Shown here: positions 26,501 through 36,849 of the stretch, piece after piece
Position numbering within the stretch: the stretch's first letter is position 1
Layout: each line of letters opens with the position of its first letter
Assembly (NCBI RefSeq): GCF_000208385.1
Contig: NC_015436.1
Span: forward strand, 1,984,001 to 2,048,000
Reading direction: 5' to 3'
DNA length: 64,000 nucleotides
DNA from: Parasphaerochaeta coccoides DSM 17374
Lineage (GTDB): Bacteria > Spirochaetota > Spirochaetia > Sphaerochaetales > Sphaerochaetaceae
Notes under the pieces: model-generated
Seen by the model: the letters and a program-made list of their open reading frames with translations, nothing else
Told to the model about the DNA's origin: nothing
The model's database searches: none
Program-made: the position numbers and the translations under genes

Positions 26501-27820
26501 CTATAAATATTTGACCTTGCCCTTCGACGCCCCGAAAGTCGTGTCGTGGTGATGCATCTTCAGGAGACTTTCAATCTGCCGTGTCGTCTCAAGCGTAGTG
26601 CCGACGAGAATCAACAGTGAAGTACCTCCGAACATCATTGCGACGGATGCGGGGAAGTTGAAGAACTTCTGGACGAGAGTCGGAATCAAAGCGATGAAAG
26701 CCAAGAAAATAGCTCCGGGAAGAACGATGCGGTTGAGGATCCTTGTCAGGTACTCCTCCAGCTTCTCGGTACGGACACCGGGAACCGACCCTCCGTTCTC
26801 ACGGATTTGCTTGGCCATCTCCACAGGATTCAGGCTCACCTGCGTATAGAAGAACGCAAAAGCAATGATCAGCAGGGTGTAGATAATCAGATAGGGGGCA
26901 CCCTGGGGTTCAAGCCACTTTGCGAAACTTGCCATCCATCGTACCTCTGGTCCCAATGCAGATGCTATCTGTAGAGGGAAAGACAGGAGGGTGGAAGCGA
27001 AAATAACGGGGATGACGCCGGACGGGTTTATCTTGAAGGGGATGTAGGAATTCTGCGCTCCATACATCTTCCTGCCGACGACTCTCTTTGCATAGTTCAC
27101 GGGAATCTTGCGCTGTCCCTGCTCCTCATAGACGACCAGGGCTACGACGACAATGAACATTGCCACGACGACAAGCACGACCACAGGGTTAAGAACGCCA
27201 GCGGAGATGCTTCTGAACAGCGTTGCGATGGATTCCGGGAAACGGGCGACGATACCGGCGTAAATCAGCAATGAGATACCATTGCCGATACCTTTCTCGG
27301 TAATCCTCTCACCCAGCCATACCAGGAACATCGTACCTGCCGTGACGGTCAACATGGCTACCAATGTGAACGCCAACTGCCCGATGGTAAGGGCGTTGGG
27401 AATTGATTGCGCATATACAGTGACGACATAGGACTGGATAAGACATACGACGACCGTACCCCAGCGGGTGATCTTCTGTATCTTTTTCTTCCCTTCCGGT
27501 TCTTCCACCATTTTCTTCCAGCTCGGAATGACGAGCAACAGAAGTTGGATGATGATCTGCATGCTGATGTACGGCATGACGCCTAACATGAACAAGGAGA
27601 AATTGGAGAATGCTCCACCGGAGAAGAAATTCAGGTACTCAGTTATACCGATGTTACTGGATGTACTCTGCGCCAGGAAGTATTCCTTCAAAGCGACGGG
27701 ATTGATGCCAGGGATAGGAATCACCGTACCCAAGCGGCTGACGACCAGCAACGCAAGGGTAAAGAGAATTTTCTTTCTGACATCCTTCAGTCTGAACATC
27801 GTAATTAGGGAGTTTGCCAT
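26501..27820 (-). CDS. secY: Preprotein translocase channel SecY
   Basis: A 439-residue integral membrane protein with about ten transmembrane helices; it forms the SecYEG export channel. Starts MANSLITMFRLKDVRKKILF; the plug/TM2 region (FSLFMLGVMPYISMQIIIQL) and cytoplasmic loops (AKRVVGRKMYGAQNSYIPF, RENGGSVPGVRTEKLEEYL) are recognisable. ATG 27820 has AAGGA 4-5 bases upstream; the frame open to 27862 overlaps rplO. Confidence 0.97.
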   Translation of the reverse strand: MANSLITMFRLKDVRKKILFTLALLVVSRLGTVIPIPGINPVALKEYFLAQSTSSNIGITEYLNFFSGGAFSNFSLFMLGVMPYISMQIIIQLLLLVIPSWKKMVEEPEGKKKIQKITRWGTVVVCLIQSYVVTVYAQSIPNALTIGQLAFTLVAMLTVTAGTMFLVWLGERITEKGIGNGISLLIYAGIVARFPESIATLFRSISAGVLNPVVVLVVVAMFIVVVALVVYEEQGQRKIPVNYAKRVVGRKMYGAQNSYIPFKINPSGVIPVIFASTLLSFPLQIASALGPEVRWMASFAKWLEPQGAPYLIIYTLLIIAFAFFYTQVSLNPVEMAKQIRENGGSVPGVRTEKLEEYLTRILNRIVLPGAIFLAFIALIPTLVQKFFNFPASVAMMFGGTSLLILVGTTLETTRQIESLLKMHHHDTTFGASKGKVKYL

Positions 27821-27839
27821 TGCATCCTTCTTTTTATTA

Positions 27840-28274
27840 CTACTCTCTGATCTCACCGCCAACGGCAGTCACTTTCTCAGCGGCTCCCGCAGACAACTTC
27901 ACACCCTCGACAATGACCTTCTTGGTCAGTTCCCCGTTAGAGAGAATCTTGGCCAAGGCATCATGTCCCTTCAACAGCCCACGTTCCTTCAAGGACTGAG
28001 GGTTGACCGTCTCTCCATTCTCATAGCGCAGAGAAATGTCATCCAAGGACACAACTTCATATTCTACTTTAAAAGGAAAGTTTGAGAAACCACGCCGGGC
28101 GATACGGCGATACAAAGGCATCTGGCCACCCTCGAATCCGGGACGGACACCACCGCCGGAACGGGCATTCTGACCATTGTTGCCACGCCCGGAATGCCGA
28201 CCCTTGGAACCATAGCCACGACCGACAATCTTCTTCTTGGTATTAGCACCGAATGGCGCGCTGATCTGTGCCAT
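27840..28274 (-). CDS. rplO: Ribosomal protein uL15
   Basis: A 144-residue large-subunit protein with the Gly/Arg-rich N-terminus (IVGRGYGSKGRHSGRGNNGQ, RSGGGVRPGFEGGQMPLYRR) that threads into 23S rRNA. Directly after rpmD, directly before secY. Confidence 0.97.
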   Translation of the reverse strand: MAQISAPFGANTKKKIVGRGYGSKGRHSGRGNNGQNARSGGGVRPGFEGGQMPLYRRIARRGFSNFPFKVEYEVVSLDDISLRYENGETVNPQSLKERGLLKGHDALAKILSNGELTKKVIVEGVKLSAGAAEKVTAVGGEIRE

Positions 28275-28275
28275 C

Positions 28276-28473
28276 TTATATCTCCTCGACTTTCACAAGA
28301 TGTGAAACCACACGAACCATTCCCAAAATAGAGGGAGTAGGTTCCTGGACGACAATGCTGCCGATGCGACCGAGGCCGAGGGCCTTGACCGTCTTACGCT
28401 GAGCCGGCAGAGAGCCAATCACACTCTTGACCAGTTTAATCTGAATCATTTTCTTGCTCGTTTCTTTTTCCAT
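28276..28473 (-). CDS. rpmD: Ribosomal protein uL30
   Basis: A 65-residue protein with the family core IQIKLVKSVIGSLPAQRKTV and GLGRIGSIVVQEPTPSILGM. One base separates it from rplO. Confidence 0.96.
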   Translation of the reverse strand: MEKETSKKMIQIKLVKSVIGSLPAQRKTVKALGLGRIGSIVVQEPTPSILGMVRVVSHLVKVEEI

Positions 28474-28475
28474 GA

Positions 28476-28982
28476 TTATCCCCAGAGTTCCTTCAAGGAC
28501 TTGCCGCGGGCATGAGCCACAAGACGGGCATCATACAGGTTTTCGAGAGCGTCAAAAGCCGCTTTCACCGTATTGATCGCATTCTTGGATCCCAAGGACT
28601 TACTCAGCACGTCGTTGATACCGGCAGCATCGCACACGGCACGTACAGCTCCTCCGGCGATGACGCCAGTACCGGGAACTGCGGGACGCAGGAGCACGCT
28701 GGCACTCTTGAACTTGCCGAGCGACTCATGGGGAACCGTCACACCCTTGAGGGGGATGGTGACCATGTGGGTCTTCGCCTTGTCAATCGCCTTGCGGATA
28801 GCTTCGGTAACGTCATTGGCCTTGCCGAAACCATATCCCGCACGACCATTCTGATCCCCGACGACGACCAAGGCTGAGAACGAAAATCTCCGTCCACCCT
28901 TGACGACTTTGGCAACACGGTTCAGCTTTATGAGTTTTTCGACGAGTCCGTCGCTTTTCTCTCTTCCTTTGTTCTTTTCCAC
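28476..28982 (-). CDS. rpsE: Ribosomal protein uS5
   Basis: A 168-residue protein of the decoding region and mRNA entry channel. Double-stranded RNA-binding-like N-domain ([20 protein letters not shown]) and C-domain with [20 protein letters not shown]. Two bases separate it from rpmD. Confidence 0.98.
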   Translation of the reverse strand: MEKNKGREKSDGLVEKLIKLNRVAKVVKGGRRFSFSALVVVGDQNGRAGYGFGKANDVTEAIRKAIDKAKTHMVTIPLKGVTVPHESLGKFKSASVLLRPAVPGTGVIAGGAVRAVCDAAGINDVLSKSLGSKNAINTVKAAFDALENLYDARLVAHARGKSLKELWG

Positions 28983-28991
28983 AGTTTCCCC

Positions 28992-29351
28992 CTAGAACTT
29001 CACGCCGGCTTTGCGGGCACCATCGGCGATGCTTTTCACAACGCCATGGAACAGATACCCGTTGCGGTCGAACACCACGGTCTCGATCTTGTTCTCAAGC
29101 AGGCGCTTACCGAGAGCCTCGCCGAACTTGGCGGCATCTTCAACTGTATTCTTCAGTTCCTTCAGATCCTTCTCAAGGCTGCTGATAGCTACTAAAGTGT
29201 GACCGGCAACGTCGTCGATAGCCTGGGCATACAGATGATTGTTGCTACGGAAAACCGTTAACCGGGGACGGACGGCCGTACCGGAAAGAGTCTTCCTGAT
29301 ATGTACCTTGCGGCGTGCACGGAGCGCCGTCTTATCGTTTTTCTTACTCAT
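28992..29351 (-). CDS. rplR: Ribosomal protein uL18
   Basis: A 119-residue 5S rRNA-binding protein; family signatures [20 protein letters not shown] and [20 protein letters not shown]. Next to rpsE and rplF. Confidence 0.97.
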   Translation of the reverse strand: MSKKNDKTALRARRKVHIRKTLSGTAVRPRLTVFRSNNHLYAQAIDDVAGHTLVAISSLEKDLKELKNTVEDAAKFGEALGKRLLENKIETVVFDRNGYLFHGVVKSIADGARKAGVKF

Positions 29352-29368
29352 TTCTGCCTACCTTCCGA

Positions 29369-29911
29369 TCACTTCTTGGCTCCGGACTTGCCAGCCTTGC
29401 GACGGATAGTCTCGGTATCATACTTGATTCCCTTGCCCTTGAAGGGTTCCGGGGTTCTCAAGGAACGAATCTCAGCGCTGACCTGACCGACTTTCTGCTT
29501 GTCGATGCCGGAGACGACGACCTTGTTGGGACCATCGACAGCGATAGTGATTCCTTCAGGAATGACGTACTCGATGATATTGGAGTACCCAAGGTTCAGC
29601 ACCAGCGCCTTGCCACTCAATTCGGCACGGTAACCGACGCCATTGATCAGCAAGGTCTTGGAATATCCTTCGGAGACTCCCTTTACCATGTTCTGGACAA
29701 GCTGGCGGTAGAGGCCATGGAATCCACGGCTTTCCGGGCTGTCATCCTTACGGGAGACGGAAACATGTCCGTCAAGAACCTGGACATCGACTTCGGGCCG
29801 TGTCGCCCAAGATAACTTACCTTTGGGACCTTCCACATGGATGGTTCCGTCGGTCACAGCAACCTTGACGCCTTGTGGCACCGTTACCGGCATTTTTCCA
29901 ATTCTGGACAT
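29369..29911 (-). CDS. rplF: Ribosomal protein uL6
   Basis: A 180-residue protein with two repeated domains, beginning MSRIGKMPVTVPQGVKVAV; the C-terminal signature is PEPFKGKGIKYDTETIRRKA. It binds near the sarcin-ricin loop. Confidence 0.98.
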   Translation of the reverse strand: MSRIGKMPVTVPQGVKVAVTDGTIHVEGPKGKLSWATRPEVDVQVLDGHVSVSRKDDSPESRGFHGLYRQLVQNMVKGVSEGYSKTLLINGVGYRAELSGKALVLNLGYSNIIEYVIPEGITIAVDGPNKVVVSGIDKQKVGQVSAEIRSLRTPEPFKGKGIKYDTETIRRKAGKSGAKK

Positions 29912-29921
29912 ATTTCACCAC

Positions 29922-30320
29922 CTACCAAATCGTACAGATCAGTTCACCACCGACCATGCTCTCACTGGCTTTCTGTCCAGTGATGACACCTGCGGAGGTG
30001 GACACGACAACCACACCCAGTCCGTTGAAGACACGAGGTATTTCCTTGTAGCCGGAATATACCCGGCGACCAGGGGTGGAGATCCGCTGAAGGCCATGAA
30101 GAACAGGTTCCTGCTTCTCATCGTATTTCAAAAATACGCGAATGAAGTTGTTGGAATCTTTGGTGACCTTCTTAAAATTCTTGATGAAACCTTCATTCTT
30201 CAGAATCTTTACAATCTGGAGCTTCATCTTCGAAGTTGGAATATCTACTTTTTCATGCTTCGCCTGACTAGCATTTCTAATCTTGGTCAGCATATCGGCG
30301 ACAGGATCACTTATAGCCAT
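29922..30320 (-). CDS. rpsH: Ribosomal protein uS8
   Basis: A 132-residue 16S central-domain binder: [20 protein letters not shown] near the N-terminus and the C-terminal [20 protein letters not shown]. In E. coli uS8 represses the spc genes; conservation of that site is not tested here. Confidence 0.98.
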   Translation of the reverse strand: MAISDPVADMLTKIRNASQAKHEKVDIPTSKMKLQIVKILKNEGFIKNFKKVTKDSNNFIRVFLKYDEKQEPVLHGLQRISTPGRRVYSGYKEIPRVFNGLGVVVVSTSAGVITGQKASESMVGGELICTIW

Positions 30321-30329
30321 CTCATTCTC

Positions 30330-30515
30330 CTACCAGCTGGATTTGGTGACACCAGGAATCTGGCCTTCGCTAGCGAGCTTACGAAAGCAAATCCTGCACA
30401 TGCCGAACTTGCGCAGATACCCGCGGGGTCTGCCGCAGACTTTACAACGATTGACCGCGCGAGAACTGAACTTTGGCTCTCTGTTGGCCTTGATTATCAT
30501 CGATTTTTTTGCCAT
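30330..30515 (-). CDS. rpsN: Ribosomal protein uS14, zinc-binding type Z
   Basis: A 61-residue short uS14 with CxxC...CxxC ([20 protein letters not shown]), the zinc-containing form. Located between rplE and rpsH. Confidence 0.97.
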   Translation of the reverse strand: MAKKSMIIKANREPKFSSRAVNRCKVCGRPRGYLRKFGMCRICFRKLASEGQIPGVTKSSW

Positions 30516-30530
30516 CTGTCTTTCTCCGCC

Positions 30531-31085
30531 CTATTTACTGAAAGGCATGCCGAGCTTCTTCAAAAGCGCGTGCCCTTCCTCATCGGTCTTGGCCGTTGTC
30601 ACGATAGCCACATTCAAACCACTAATCCTTTCGATTTTGTCAAAGTCAATCTCAGGGAAAATGATCTGCTCAGTGATGCCGAGAGAATAGTTCCCGCGAC
30701 CATCGAAAGCATTCGGCTTTACGCCATGGAAATCCTTGACCCGTGGCAAAGCCAGCATAATCAGCCTTTCCAGAAAATACCACATGTTGTCACCGCGCAG
30801 GGTAACCATGGCGCCGATCTCCTGGCCTTCGCGGACCTTGAAATTGGCGATTGACTTACGGGCACGGGTCTTCACGACATGCTGTCCGGTAATCTGCTCC
30901 AGTTCCTTGACGGCGACATCCAAAAGTTTCTTGTTCGCCACCGCCTCACCGACACCGACACTGACAGTAATCTTCTCCAGACGGGGAACCTGCATGACGC
31001 TCTTATACCCGAACTCCTTGAAAAGTTCGGGAGCAACTGTCTCGCAGTACTTGGTCTTGAAATTGGGTATGAATTTCTCAGCCAT
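30531..31085 (-). CDS. rplE: Ribosomal protein uL5
   Basis: A 184-residue 5S rRNA-binding protein with [20 protein letters not shown] and FDFDKI-type C-terminal region ([20 protein letters not shown]). Its ATG overlaps the rplX stop by one base (TGATG), so translation is probably coupled. Confidence 0.98.
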   Translation of the reverse strand: MAEKFIPNFKTKYCETVAPELFKEFGYKSVMQVPRLEKITVSVGVGEAVANKKLLDVAVKELEQITGQHVVKTRARKSIANFKVREGQEIGAMVTLRGDNMWYFLERLIMLALPRVKDFHGVKPNAFDGRGNYSLGITEQIIFPEIDFDKIERISGLNVAIVTTAKTDEEGHALLKKLGMPFSK

Positions 31086-31390
31086 CAGAGTACCTCCCCA
31101 GTCTTCTTGGCGAAACGGACCTTTTTGCCCTTTTCGTCAAACTTATATCCGATCCGAGATGTCGTCCCGTCCTTTGTAAGGTACGCCACGTTGGAAACGT
31201 GGATTGGAGCCTCAATCTCGACTATGCCGCCTTTGTCCTGAGCATTGCGCTTCTTCATGGTTTTCTTCACCATGTTGGCGCCTTGGACAATGACACGTTC
31301 CGACTTTACGTCGACCTTCACGATCTTTCCGGTCTTGCCTTTGTCTTTCCCGACAAGAATCTTGACCGTATCGTCCTTCTTCAGTCTCAT
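31085..31390 (-). CDS. rplX: Ribosomal protein uL24
   Basis: A 101-residue assembly-initiator protein with the KOW motif [20 protein letters not shown] at the N-terminus. Confidence 0.97.
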   Translation of the reverse strand: MRLKKDDTVKILVGKDKGKTGKIVKVDVKSERVIVQGANMVKKTMKKRNAQDKGGIVEIEAPIHVSNVAYLTKDGTTSRIGYKFDEKGKKVRFAKKTGEVL

Positions 31391-31399
31391 TTCCTACTC

Positions 31400-31765
31400 C
31401 TACAACACTTCCGGCGCAAGGGACACGATCTTCATATAGTCGCTGCGAAGCTCGCGGGCGACCGGTCCGAAGATGCGCTTTCCGCGCGGGTTATTGTTGG
31501 CATCGATGATTACGCAGGCGTTCTCATCGAACCTGATGTATGTACCGTCAGGTCTGCGGTATTCCTTTTTCGTTCTGACGATGACGGCCTTGAGGACATC
31601 ACCCTTCTTGATAGCGCCATTCGGCAACGCATCCTTGACAGCAACGACGATGACATCGCCGACTCCGGCAATGTACCGGTGACTGCCACCCAGCACCTTG
31701 ATGCACTGGACGGTCTTTGCCCCGCTGTTATCTGCCACATTCAAGTATGTCTGCATCTGTACCAT
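31400..31765 (-). CDS. rplN: Ribosomal protein uL14
   Basis: A 121-residue protein at the subunit interface, beginning [20 protein letters not shown]; ends with the conserved [18 protein letters not shown]. Confidence 0.98.
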   Translation of the reverse strand: MVQMQTYLNVADNSGAKTVQCIKVLGGSHRYIAGVGDVIVVAVKDALPNGAIKKGDVLKAVIVRTKKEYRRPDGTYIRFDENACVIIDANNNPRGKRIFGPVARELRSDYMKIVSLAPEVL

Positions 31766-31780
31766 GTCATTACCCCTACC

Positions 31781-32032
31781 TTAGCGTGCCCGCTCAACGA
31801 TTTGAGTCAGGCGCCAGCATTTGTCCTTGCTATAGGGACGGCATTCGACGATGCGGACAGTATCGCCGATATGAGCATCGTTGGCCTCATCGTGAGCCTT
31901 CACCTTCTTTGTTCTGGTCACGTACTTCTTGTACAACGGATGCAGTGTCCGGGAGGAAATGGCAACAACAATGGTCTTGTCCATCTTGTCGCTGACAACC
32001 TGTCCGGTAAACGTCTTCTTATTCGATTCCAT
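31781..32032 (-). CDS. rpsQ: Ribosomal protein uS17
   Basis: An 83-residue primary 16S rRNA-binding protein: [18 protein letters not shown] and the C-terminal [19 protein letters not shown]. Between rpmC and rplN. Confidence 0.97.
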   Translation of the reverse strand: MESNKKTFTGQVVSDKMDKTIVVAISSRTLHPLYKKYVTRTKKVKAHDEANDAHIGDTVRIVECRPYSKDKCWRLTQIVERAR

Positions 32033-32046
32033 ATCTGCCGCCTCTC

Positions 32047-32253
32047 TTATTTCTTGTCGGAACGAATGCCCAAGGAGTATTCGTGGATAAGAGTGTTCAC
32101 ACGGGCAATCTGGCGGCGCGTCGTGCGCAGTGCCAGGGGATTGTCCAGATGTCCAAGCACTTTGTTCATCCGCAGGTTCAGATGTTCCTTGTGCAACTCT
32201 TCCTTCTTAGCTACCAACTCGGCATAGGTCAAATCACTGAATGAATTCTTCAT
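32047..32253 (-). CDS. rpmC: Ribosomal protein uL29
   Basis: A 68-residue two-helix protein near the peptide exit tunnel: [20 protein letters not shown] and [20 protein letters not shown]. Confidence 0.96.
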   Translation of the reverse strand: MKNSFSDLTYAELVAKKEELHKEHLNLRMNKVLGHLDNPLALRTTRRQIARVNTLIHEYSLGIRSDKK

Positions 32254-32258
32254 GTCTA

Positions 32259-32675
32259 CTACTCCAAATTCGTCCGGGCGATGAACCGGGTCTTGATTGG
32301 CAGCTTGGAAGCGGCAAGGGAAAGCGCTTCTTCAGCCAACGCCCTGTCAACTCCCGCCATCTCAAACATCATGGCACCACTTTTGACGACTGCCACCCAT
32401 CCTTCAGGAGCGCCCTTGCCGTTTCCCTGTCGGGTTTCAGCAGGTTTCTTTGTGTAAGGCATGTCCGGGAAAATACGGATCCATACTTTACCACCGCGCT
32501 TGATATGACGGGTCATCGCGATACGGGCAGCTTCAATCTGACGGTTGGTAATCCACTTTGGCTCCAGGGCCAGCAGGCCGTATTCGCCGAAAGCAAGTGA
32601 ATTGCCGCGATAGGCGACACCGTCACGGGTCCCGCGCTGCTTCTTTCTATACTTGATTCTCTTAGGACTCAGCAT
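32259..32675 (-). CDS. rplP: Ribosomal protein uL16
   Basis: A 138-residue protein near the peptidyl-transferase centre; begins [20 protein letters not shown] and carries [20 protein letters not shown], the loop reaching the A-site tRNA. Confidence 0.98.
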   Translation of the reverse strand: MLSPKRIKYRKKQRGTRDGVAYRGNSLAFGEYGLLALEPKWITNRQIEAARIAMTRHIKRGGKVWIRIFPDMPYTKKPAETRQGNGKGAPEGWVAVVKSGAMMFEMAGVDRALAEEALSLAASKLPIKTRFIARTNLE

Positions 32676-32677
32676 GA

Positions 32678-33388
32678 TTAACTCCTCACCTCGGCTTCAG
32701 CCTCGGATTTGGTCGGCTTCTTGACCAGCAATCCGGCGTCATCCTTGTTAGCTCTTTCGTAAATCTCGCCGTTGAAGACCCACACTTTCACGCCGATGGC
32801 GCCAAAAGTAGTGTTTGCCTGCGCAAACCCATAGTCAATGTCAGAACGCAGGGTATGCAGGGGAACACGTCCTTCCTTCATCCATTCGGTACGGGCAATC
32901 TCTGCGCCACCGAGACGACCGGAAAGCCGAATCTTCACACCCTGTGCGCCGCCCTGCATGGCCTTTGACACCGCCATCTTCATGGAACGGCGGAAAGAAC
33001 CGCGGGAAGTGAGCTGCTTGGCAACGTTAGCCGCAATCAGCTGTGCATCGACTTCAGGTTTCTTGATTTCCTTGATCTTAATCTGTACCTTCTTGTCAGA
33101 AAGCTTCTGAAGCCTCTGGCCAAGCTTCTCTACATTGGCACCCTTGGAACCAATGATAATTCCGGGACGGCTTGTCGCCAGGACTATCGTAATTCTCTGG
33201 GGCTTGCGGATAATCTCTACATCAGAAATCTCGGCTCCCTGGACTTCAGGACATTCATTGAGCGTCTTGCGCAGGCGAAGGTCTTCGTGCAGGGTATCCA
33301 CGTACTCGCGCGGATCAACATACCACTTGGATTTCCACGTCTTGTTAATGCCAAGACGAAGTCCGATAGGATTGACTTTCTGGCCCAT
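32678..33388 (-). CDS. rpsC: Ribosomal protein uS3
   Basis: A 236-residue protein of the mRNA entry site with a KH domain ([20 protein letters not shown]) and C-terminal domain ([20 protein letters not shown]). It follows rplV with the start overlapping the rplV stop. Confidence 0.98.
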   Translation of the reverse strand: MGQKVNPIGLRLGINKTWKSKWYVDPREYVDTLHEDLRLRKTLNECPEVQGAEISDVEIIRKPQRITIVLATSRPGIIIGSKGANVEKLGQRLQKLSDKKVQIKIKEIKKPEVDAQLIAANVAKQLTSRGSFRRSMKMAVSKAMQGGAQGVKIRLSGRLGGAEIARTEWMKEGRVPLHTLRSDIDYGFAQANTTFGAIGVKVWVFNGEIYERANKDDAGLLVKKPTKSEAEAEVRS

Positions 33389-33762
33389 TATTTCCCCACC
33401 TTTACAGCTTCGTCAACAACGACGGTAATGTGCGACATCCTCTTGAGCAGTATGTCACGTCTTCCATGGGAACGTGGCCACACCCTTTTCAGGCGAGGAC
33501 CTTCGTCAATCAGAAGCTCGGACACGACCAACTGATCCTCATCGAGGGTACGCTTCATGTTCAGGGCATTCGCCCCGGCGGACTGCAATACCTTCAGGAT
33601 CAGGCGCGCACCCTTCTGAGGCATTGCCTCCAGAATGGCGACAGCTTCGATATATGGCTTCCTGCGGACCAGGTCAGCTACAGGACGCACCTTAGATGGA
33701 GATACCATCAAGTACTTGGCAATTGCCCGGTACCCTTTTCTTTCTTCCATGCTGTTATCCAT
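33388..33762 (-). CDS. rplV: Ribosomal protein uL22
   Basis: A 124-residue exit-tunnel protein: YLMVSPSKVRPVADLVRRK and the C-terminal RRDILLKRMSHITVVVDE with its beta-hairpin. ATG 33762 shares a base with the rpsS stop (TAATG) and has GGTAGG upstream; the later ATG 33750 has no Shine-Dalgarno. Confidence 0.97.
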   Translation of the reverse strand: MDNSMEERKGYRAIAKYLMVSPSKVRPVADLVRRKPYIEAVAILEAMPQKGARLILKVLQSAGANALNMKRTLDEDQLVVSELLIDEGPRLKRVWPRSHGRRDILLKRMSHITVVVDEAVKVGK

Positions 33763-34040
33763 TACCTACCAGCCTTTTTGTCAGATCCCGCGTGACCGCG
33801 GAAAATCCTCGTGGGAGCGAACTCGCCAAGCTTATGCCCAACCAGGTTTTCCGTCACGAAGACAGGAATCCACGTCTTGCCGTTATAGACCGAGAAAGTG
33901 AATCCAACCATCTCAGGGATAATCGTAGAAACGCGCGAATATGTCTTGATCATCTGTTTCTGACCGGACTTGTTCGCCTCCTGAAGCCTCTTATAAAGTT
34001 TTTTCTCGATAAAAGGACCTTTTTTAATTGACCTAGCCAC
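33762..34040 (-). CDS. rpsS: Ribosomal protein uS19
   Basis: A 92-residue head protein: [23 protein letters not shown]-equivalent [18 protein letters not shown] and [16 protein letters not shown]. Confidence 0.98.
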   Translation of the reverse strand: MARSIKKGPFIEKKLYKRLQEANKSGQKQMIKTYSRVSTIIPEMVGFTFSVYNGKTWIPVFVTENLVGHKLGEFAPTRIFRGHAGSDKKAGR

Positions 34041-34049
34041 TTTCTACTC

Positions 34050-34874
34050 CTACTTCCGCTTCTTGACGATGAACTTGCCAGAAGGCTTCTTCTTCGAACG
34101 GGTCTTTCCACCTTTGGTCGGCTTGCCCCACGGTGTAGCAGGATGCCGACCAGCGGCAGTCTTGCCTTCACCACCACCATGCGGGTGGTCAACAGGGTTC
34201 ATGGCAACACCACGAACCTTCGGGCGGCGTCCCAGGTGGCGGCTGACGCCGGCCTTTCCCAAGGATACGTTCATATGGTCTTCGTTTCCCAGCTGACCGA
34301 GAGTAGCGTAGCATTCATGGAACACCATACGCATTTCACCTGAAGGCAGGCGAAGGGTCACGTAGCTCCCCTCTTTTGCCACCAAAGTAGCTCCCAAGCC
34401 CGCGGAACGGACAAGCTGGCCGCCGCGTCCCAAAGTAAGCTCAATGTTATGGACAGTCAATCCTAAAGGAATAGCTTTCAAGGGAAGCGCATTGCCTGTA
34501 TCAAGCGTGGCCTGTGGTCCGCTTATCACCTTGGCGCCGACGCTGATGCCCTTCGGAGCCAGGATATATCTCTTTTCTCCGTCAGCATAGAACACCAAAG
34601 CGATGTTTACACTGCGGTTGGGATCATACTCTATGGTTCTCACCACACCGGGAATGCCAATCTTGTCGCGTTTAAAATCAATGATGCGGTATGAACGGGC
34701 ATGCCCGCCTCCGCGACGACGGACGCTGATACGACCAAAGCCATCCCGCCCAGCCTTGCGATGCAGACGGCTGGTCAAGGACTTCTCCGGTTTGTCAACC
34801 GTGATTTCATCCCGGACAAGGACTGTTCGCTCTCTCAGGCCGGGAGTATAGGGTCTGTACGTTTTCAATGCCAT
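34050..34874 (-). CDS. rplB: Ribosomal protein uL2
   Basis: A 274-residue 23S rRNA core protein needed for peptidyl transfer and subunit joining. Visible: [20 protein letters not shown] and the conserved C-terminal [20 protein letters not shown] with the key histidine. Confidence 0.98.
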   Translation of the reverse strand: MALKTYRPYTPGLRERTVLVRDEITVDKPEKSLTSRLHRKAGRDGFGRISVRRRGGGHARSYRIIDFKRDKIGIPGVVRTIEYDPNRSVNIALVFYADGEKRYILAPKGISVGAKVISGPQATLDTGNALPLKAIPLGLTVHNIELTLGRGGQLVRSAGLGATLVAKEGSYVTLRLPSGEMRMVFHECYATLGQLGNEDHMNVSLGKAGVSRHLGRRPKVRGVAMNPVDHPHGGGEGKTAAGRHPATPWGKPTKGGKTRSKKKPSGKFIVKKRK

Positions 34875-34888
34875 TTTTCCACTCTCCC

Positions 34889-35191
34889 TTATACGCCTTC
34901 GATGGCCTGGATGGAATCACCCTTAGCCAATGTGACGATTGCTTTCTTCCAGCCACCGGTAGTCCCCTTGACGGAGCCTGCCTTGCCGCGGGAAAACTTG
35001 GGCTTGCCGGGGACGTTCATCGTGTTCACCTTCACTGGTTCCACGCCGAAGAGTTCTCTGACAGCCTCGCTGATCTCGTGCTTGTTCGCATCGGCATGAA
35101 CTCTGAAAGTATATTTCTTGCTCTCAAAGTCCCTGGCGATGTTTGATTTCTCACTCAGCACAGGTGCTATGATTATTTGATCTGCTCTCAC
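34889..35191 (-). CDS. rplW: Ribosomal protein uL23
   Basis: A 100-residue exit-tunnel protein and docking site for SRP and trigger factor: [40 protein letters not shown]. The GTG at 35191 is chosen as start because AAGGGG lies 6 bases upstream and family N-termini begin there; an in-frame ATG at 35224 lies inside rplD. Confidence 0.94.
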   Translation of the reverse strand: MRADQIIIAPVLSEKSNIARDFESKKYTFRVHADANKHEISEAVRELFGVEPVKVNTMNVPGKPKFSRGKAGSVKGTTGGWKKAIVTLAKGDSIQAIEGV

Positions 35192-35201
35192 ATCCGACCC
35201 C

Positions 35202-35831
35202 TTATTTATCACCGTAGAAATCATTCAGATTCTTCGCGGCGGTCTCCATGACAATCACCTTCCGGCCGTAGAGCAGCTCTTTGGCAGCAAGCCTGTTGTA
35301 GGAGAGCACGCGCACGTTGGGAATGTTCTTGGCAGCGCGGCGAAGCAGTACGTCATCATCCTTGAGGATGATAAGTGTCCTGTTCAGACCTTCCATGAAA
35401 TTCTTCAGGATTGCCATCAGCTCCTTGGTCTTGCCGCTTTCCGCCGTGAAATCTTCAACAACAACCAAGCGTTCTTCCTGGACGGACAGAGACAGGAGCG
35501 ACTTCATCGCCAACCGTTTGACCTTCTTAGGAATCACATAGCTGTAATCACGGGGACGAGGCCCGAAGATCGTTCCTCCGCCAACCCAGACAGGGGACTT
35601 CTTGTCACCAGCACGCGCATTGCCCGTACCTTTCTGCTTGTATGGCTTAGCATTGCTATAATTGACTTCTGCACGGGTCTTGGTGCATGCAGTACCGACA
35701 CGGCGGTTGGCCAATTCATTGTTAACGGCATAGTAAATTGAGCCGTCGCTGACTTCACGGGCGAACACCGCATCATTCAGTTGGATAGTGCGGATTTCTT
35801 TCCCTTCCGTTGAATATACTTTAGTTTCCAT
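35202..35831 (-). CDS. rplD: Ribosomal protein uL4
   Basis: A 209-residue exit-tunnel protein with the long loop [20 protein letters not shown]. In E. coli uL4 regulates the S10 operon; here the leader lies before tuf and no equivalent site was recognised. Confidence 0.97.
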   Translation of the reverse strand: METKVYSTEGKEIRTIQLNDAVFAREVSDGSIYYAVNNELANRRVGTACTKTRAEVNYSNAKPYKQKGTGNARAGDKKSPVWVGGGTIFGPRPRDYSYVIPKKVKRLAMKSLLSLSVQEERLVVVEDFTAESGKTKELMAILKNFMEGLNRTLIILKDDDVLLRRAAKNIPNVRVLSYNRLAAKELLYGRKVIVMETAAKNLNDFYGDK

Positions 35832-35840
35832 CTTCTCGCC

Positions 35841-36461
35841 CTACCTCTTTACCGCTTTCTTGACGATGACGACGCTCTGGGCGGGACCGGGAATTGCTCC
35901 CTTGACCATAAGGACCTGCAATTCTTCATCAACGCGCACGACACGCAGGTTCTGCACGGTTGTCCTTTCAAAACCCATGTGACCGGCCATGCGGTGGCCT
36001 TTGAAAGTATGAGCCGGCGTAGTGGACATTGCCGTACCACCGATATCACGATGGAACTTGGAGCCGTGGCTTGCACGACCACCTGCGAATCCATGACGCT
36101 TCATACCACCCTGGAAGCCCTTGCCCTTGGTCGTGCCGGTGACATCGACGAAAGCGATGTCCTTGAACAAATCGACACCCAGGACTTCGCCAACAGAAAC
36201 TTCCTTATCAAAGTCGCGGAATTCAACCAGATTCCGTTTGACCGCGACACCCTCAGGGAACTGTCCGGCATACGGCTTGGTCACGCGGCTCTTTTTCTTG
36301 TCGATCGCACCGAGAAGTGCGGCATTATAACCGTTTTTTTCCTCGGTCCTGTCGGCAACGACGACGTTGCCCTCTATCTTTATGACCGTCACAGGAGTCA
36401 GTCTGCCTTCTGCGTCAAACACCTGGGTCATGCCTATTTTCTTGCCGATAAGCCCTAACAT
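35841..36461 (-). CDS. rplC: Ribosomal protein uL3
   Basis: A 206-residue assembly-initiating 23S binder: [20 protein letters not shown] and the central [20 protein letters not shown]. Confidence 0.98.
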   Translation of the reverse strand: MLGLIGKKIGMTQVFDAEGRLTPVTVIKIEGNVVVADRTEEKNGYNAALLGAIDKKKSRVTKPYAGQFPEGVAVKRNLVEFRDFDKEVSVGEVLGVDLFKDIAFVDVTGTTKGKGFQGGMKRHGFAGGRASHGSKFHRDIGGTAMSTTPAHTFKGHRMAGHMGFERTTVQNLRVVRVDEELQVLMVKGAIPGPAQSVVIVKKAVKR

Positions 36462-36477
36462 CTCTTACCTCGACTCT

Positions 36478-36786
36478 TTACTGTTTGATCTCAACGTCCA
36501 CACCAGCAGGGAGCTCAAGCTTCATGAGGGCATCCATGACTTTTGATGTAGGTTCCAAAATGTCAATCAAGCGCTTATGGGTCCGCATCTCGAACTGCTC
36601 ACGCGATTTCTTATTGACATGTGGCGATCTCAGGACAGTAACTTTATTGATACGGGTCGGAAGCGGTACGGGTCCGGAAACCTTTGCACCAGCTTTGACT
36701 GCGGTCTGTACGATGGCCTTGGAGCTCTGCTCGACCAATTCAATGTCAAAGCCTCTCAAGCGCACCCGAATTCTTTCATTAGCCAT
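36478..36786 (-). CDS. rpsJ: Ribosomal protein uS10
   Basis: A 102-residue head protein that also serves as NusE in antitermination: [40 protein letters not shown]. It follows tuf with a 63-base gap, and heads the S10 set. Confidence 0.98.
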   Translation of the reverse strand: MANERIRVRLRGFDIELVEQSSKAIVQTAVKAGAKVSGPVPLPTRINKVTVLRSPHVNKKSREQFEMRTHKRLIDILEPTSKVMDALMKLELPAGVDVEIKQ

Positions 36787-36849
36787 GATTCCTCCAAAAA
36801 AACAGGTCTTGCCAGCGCCCTGTGCGCCGGCAAGACATTCCTGGCTCTA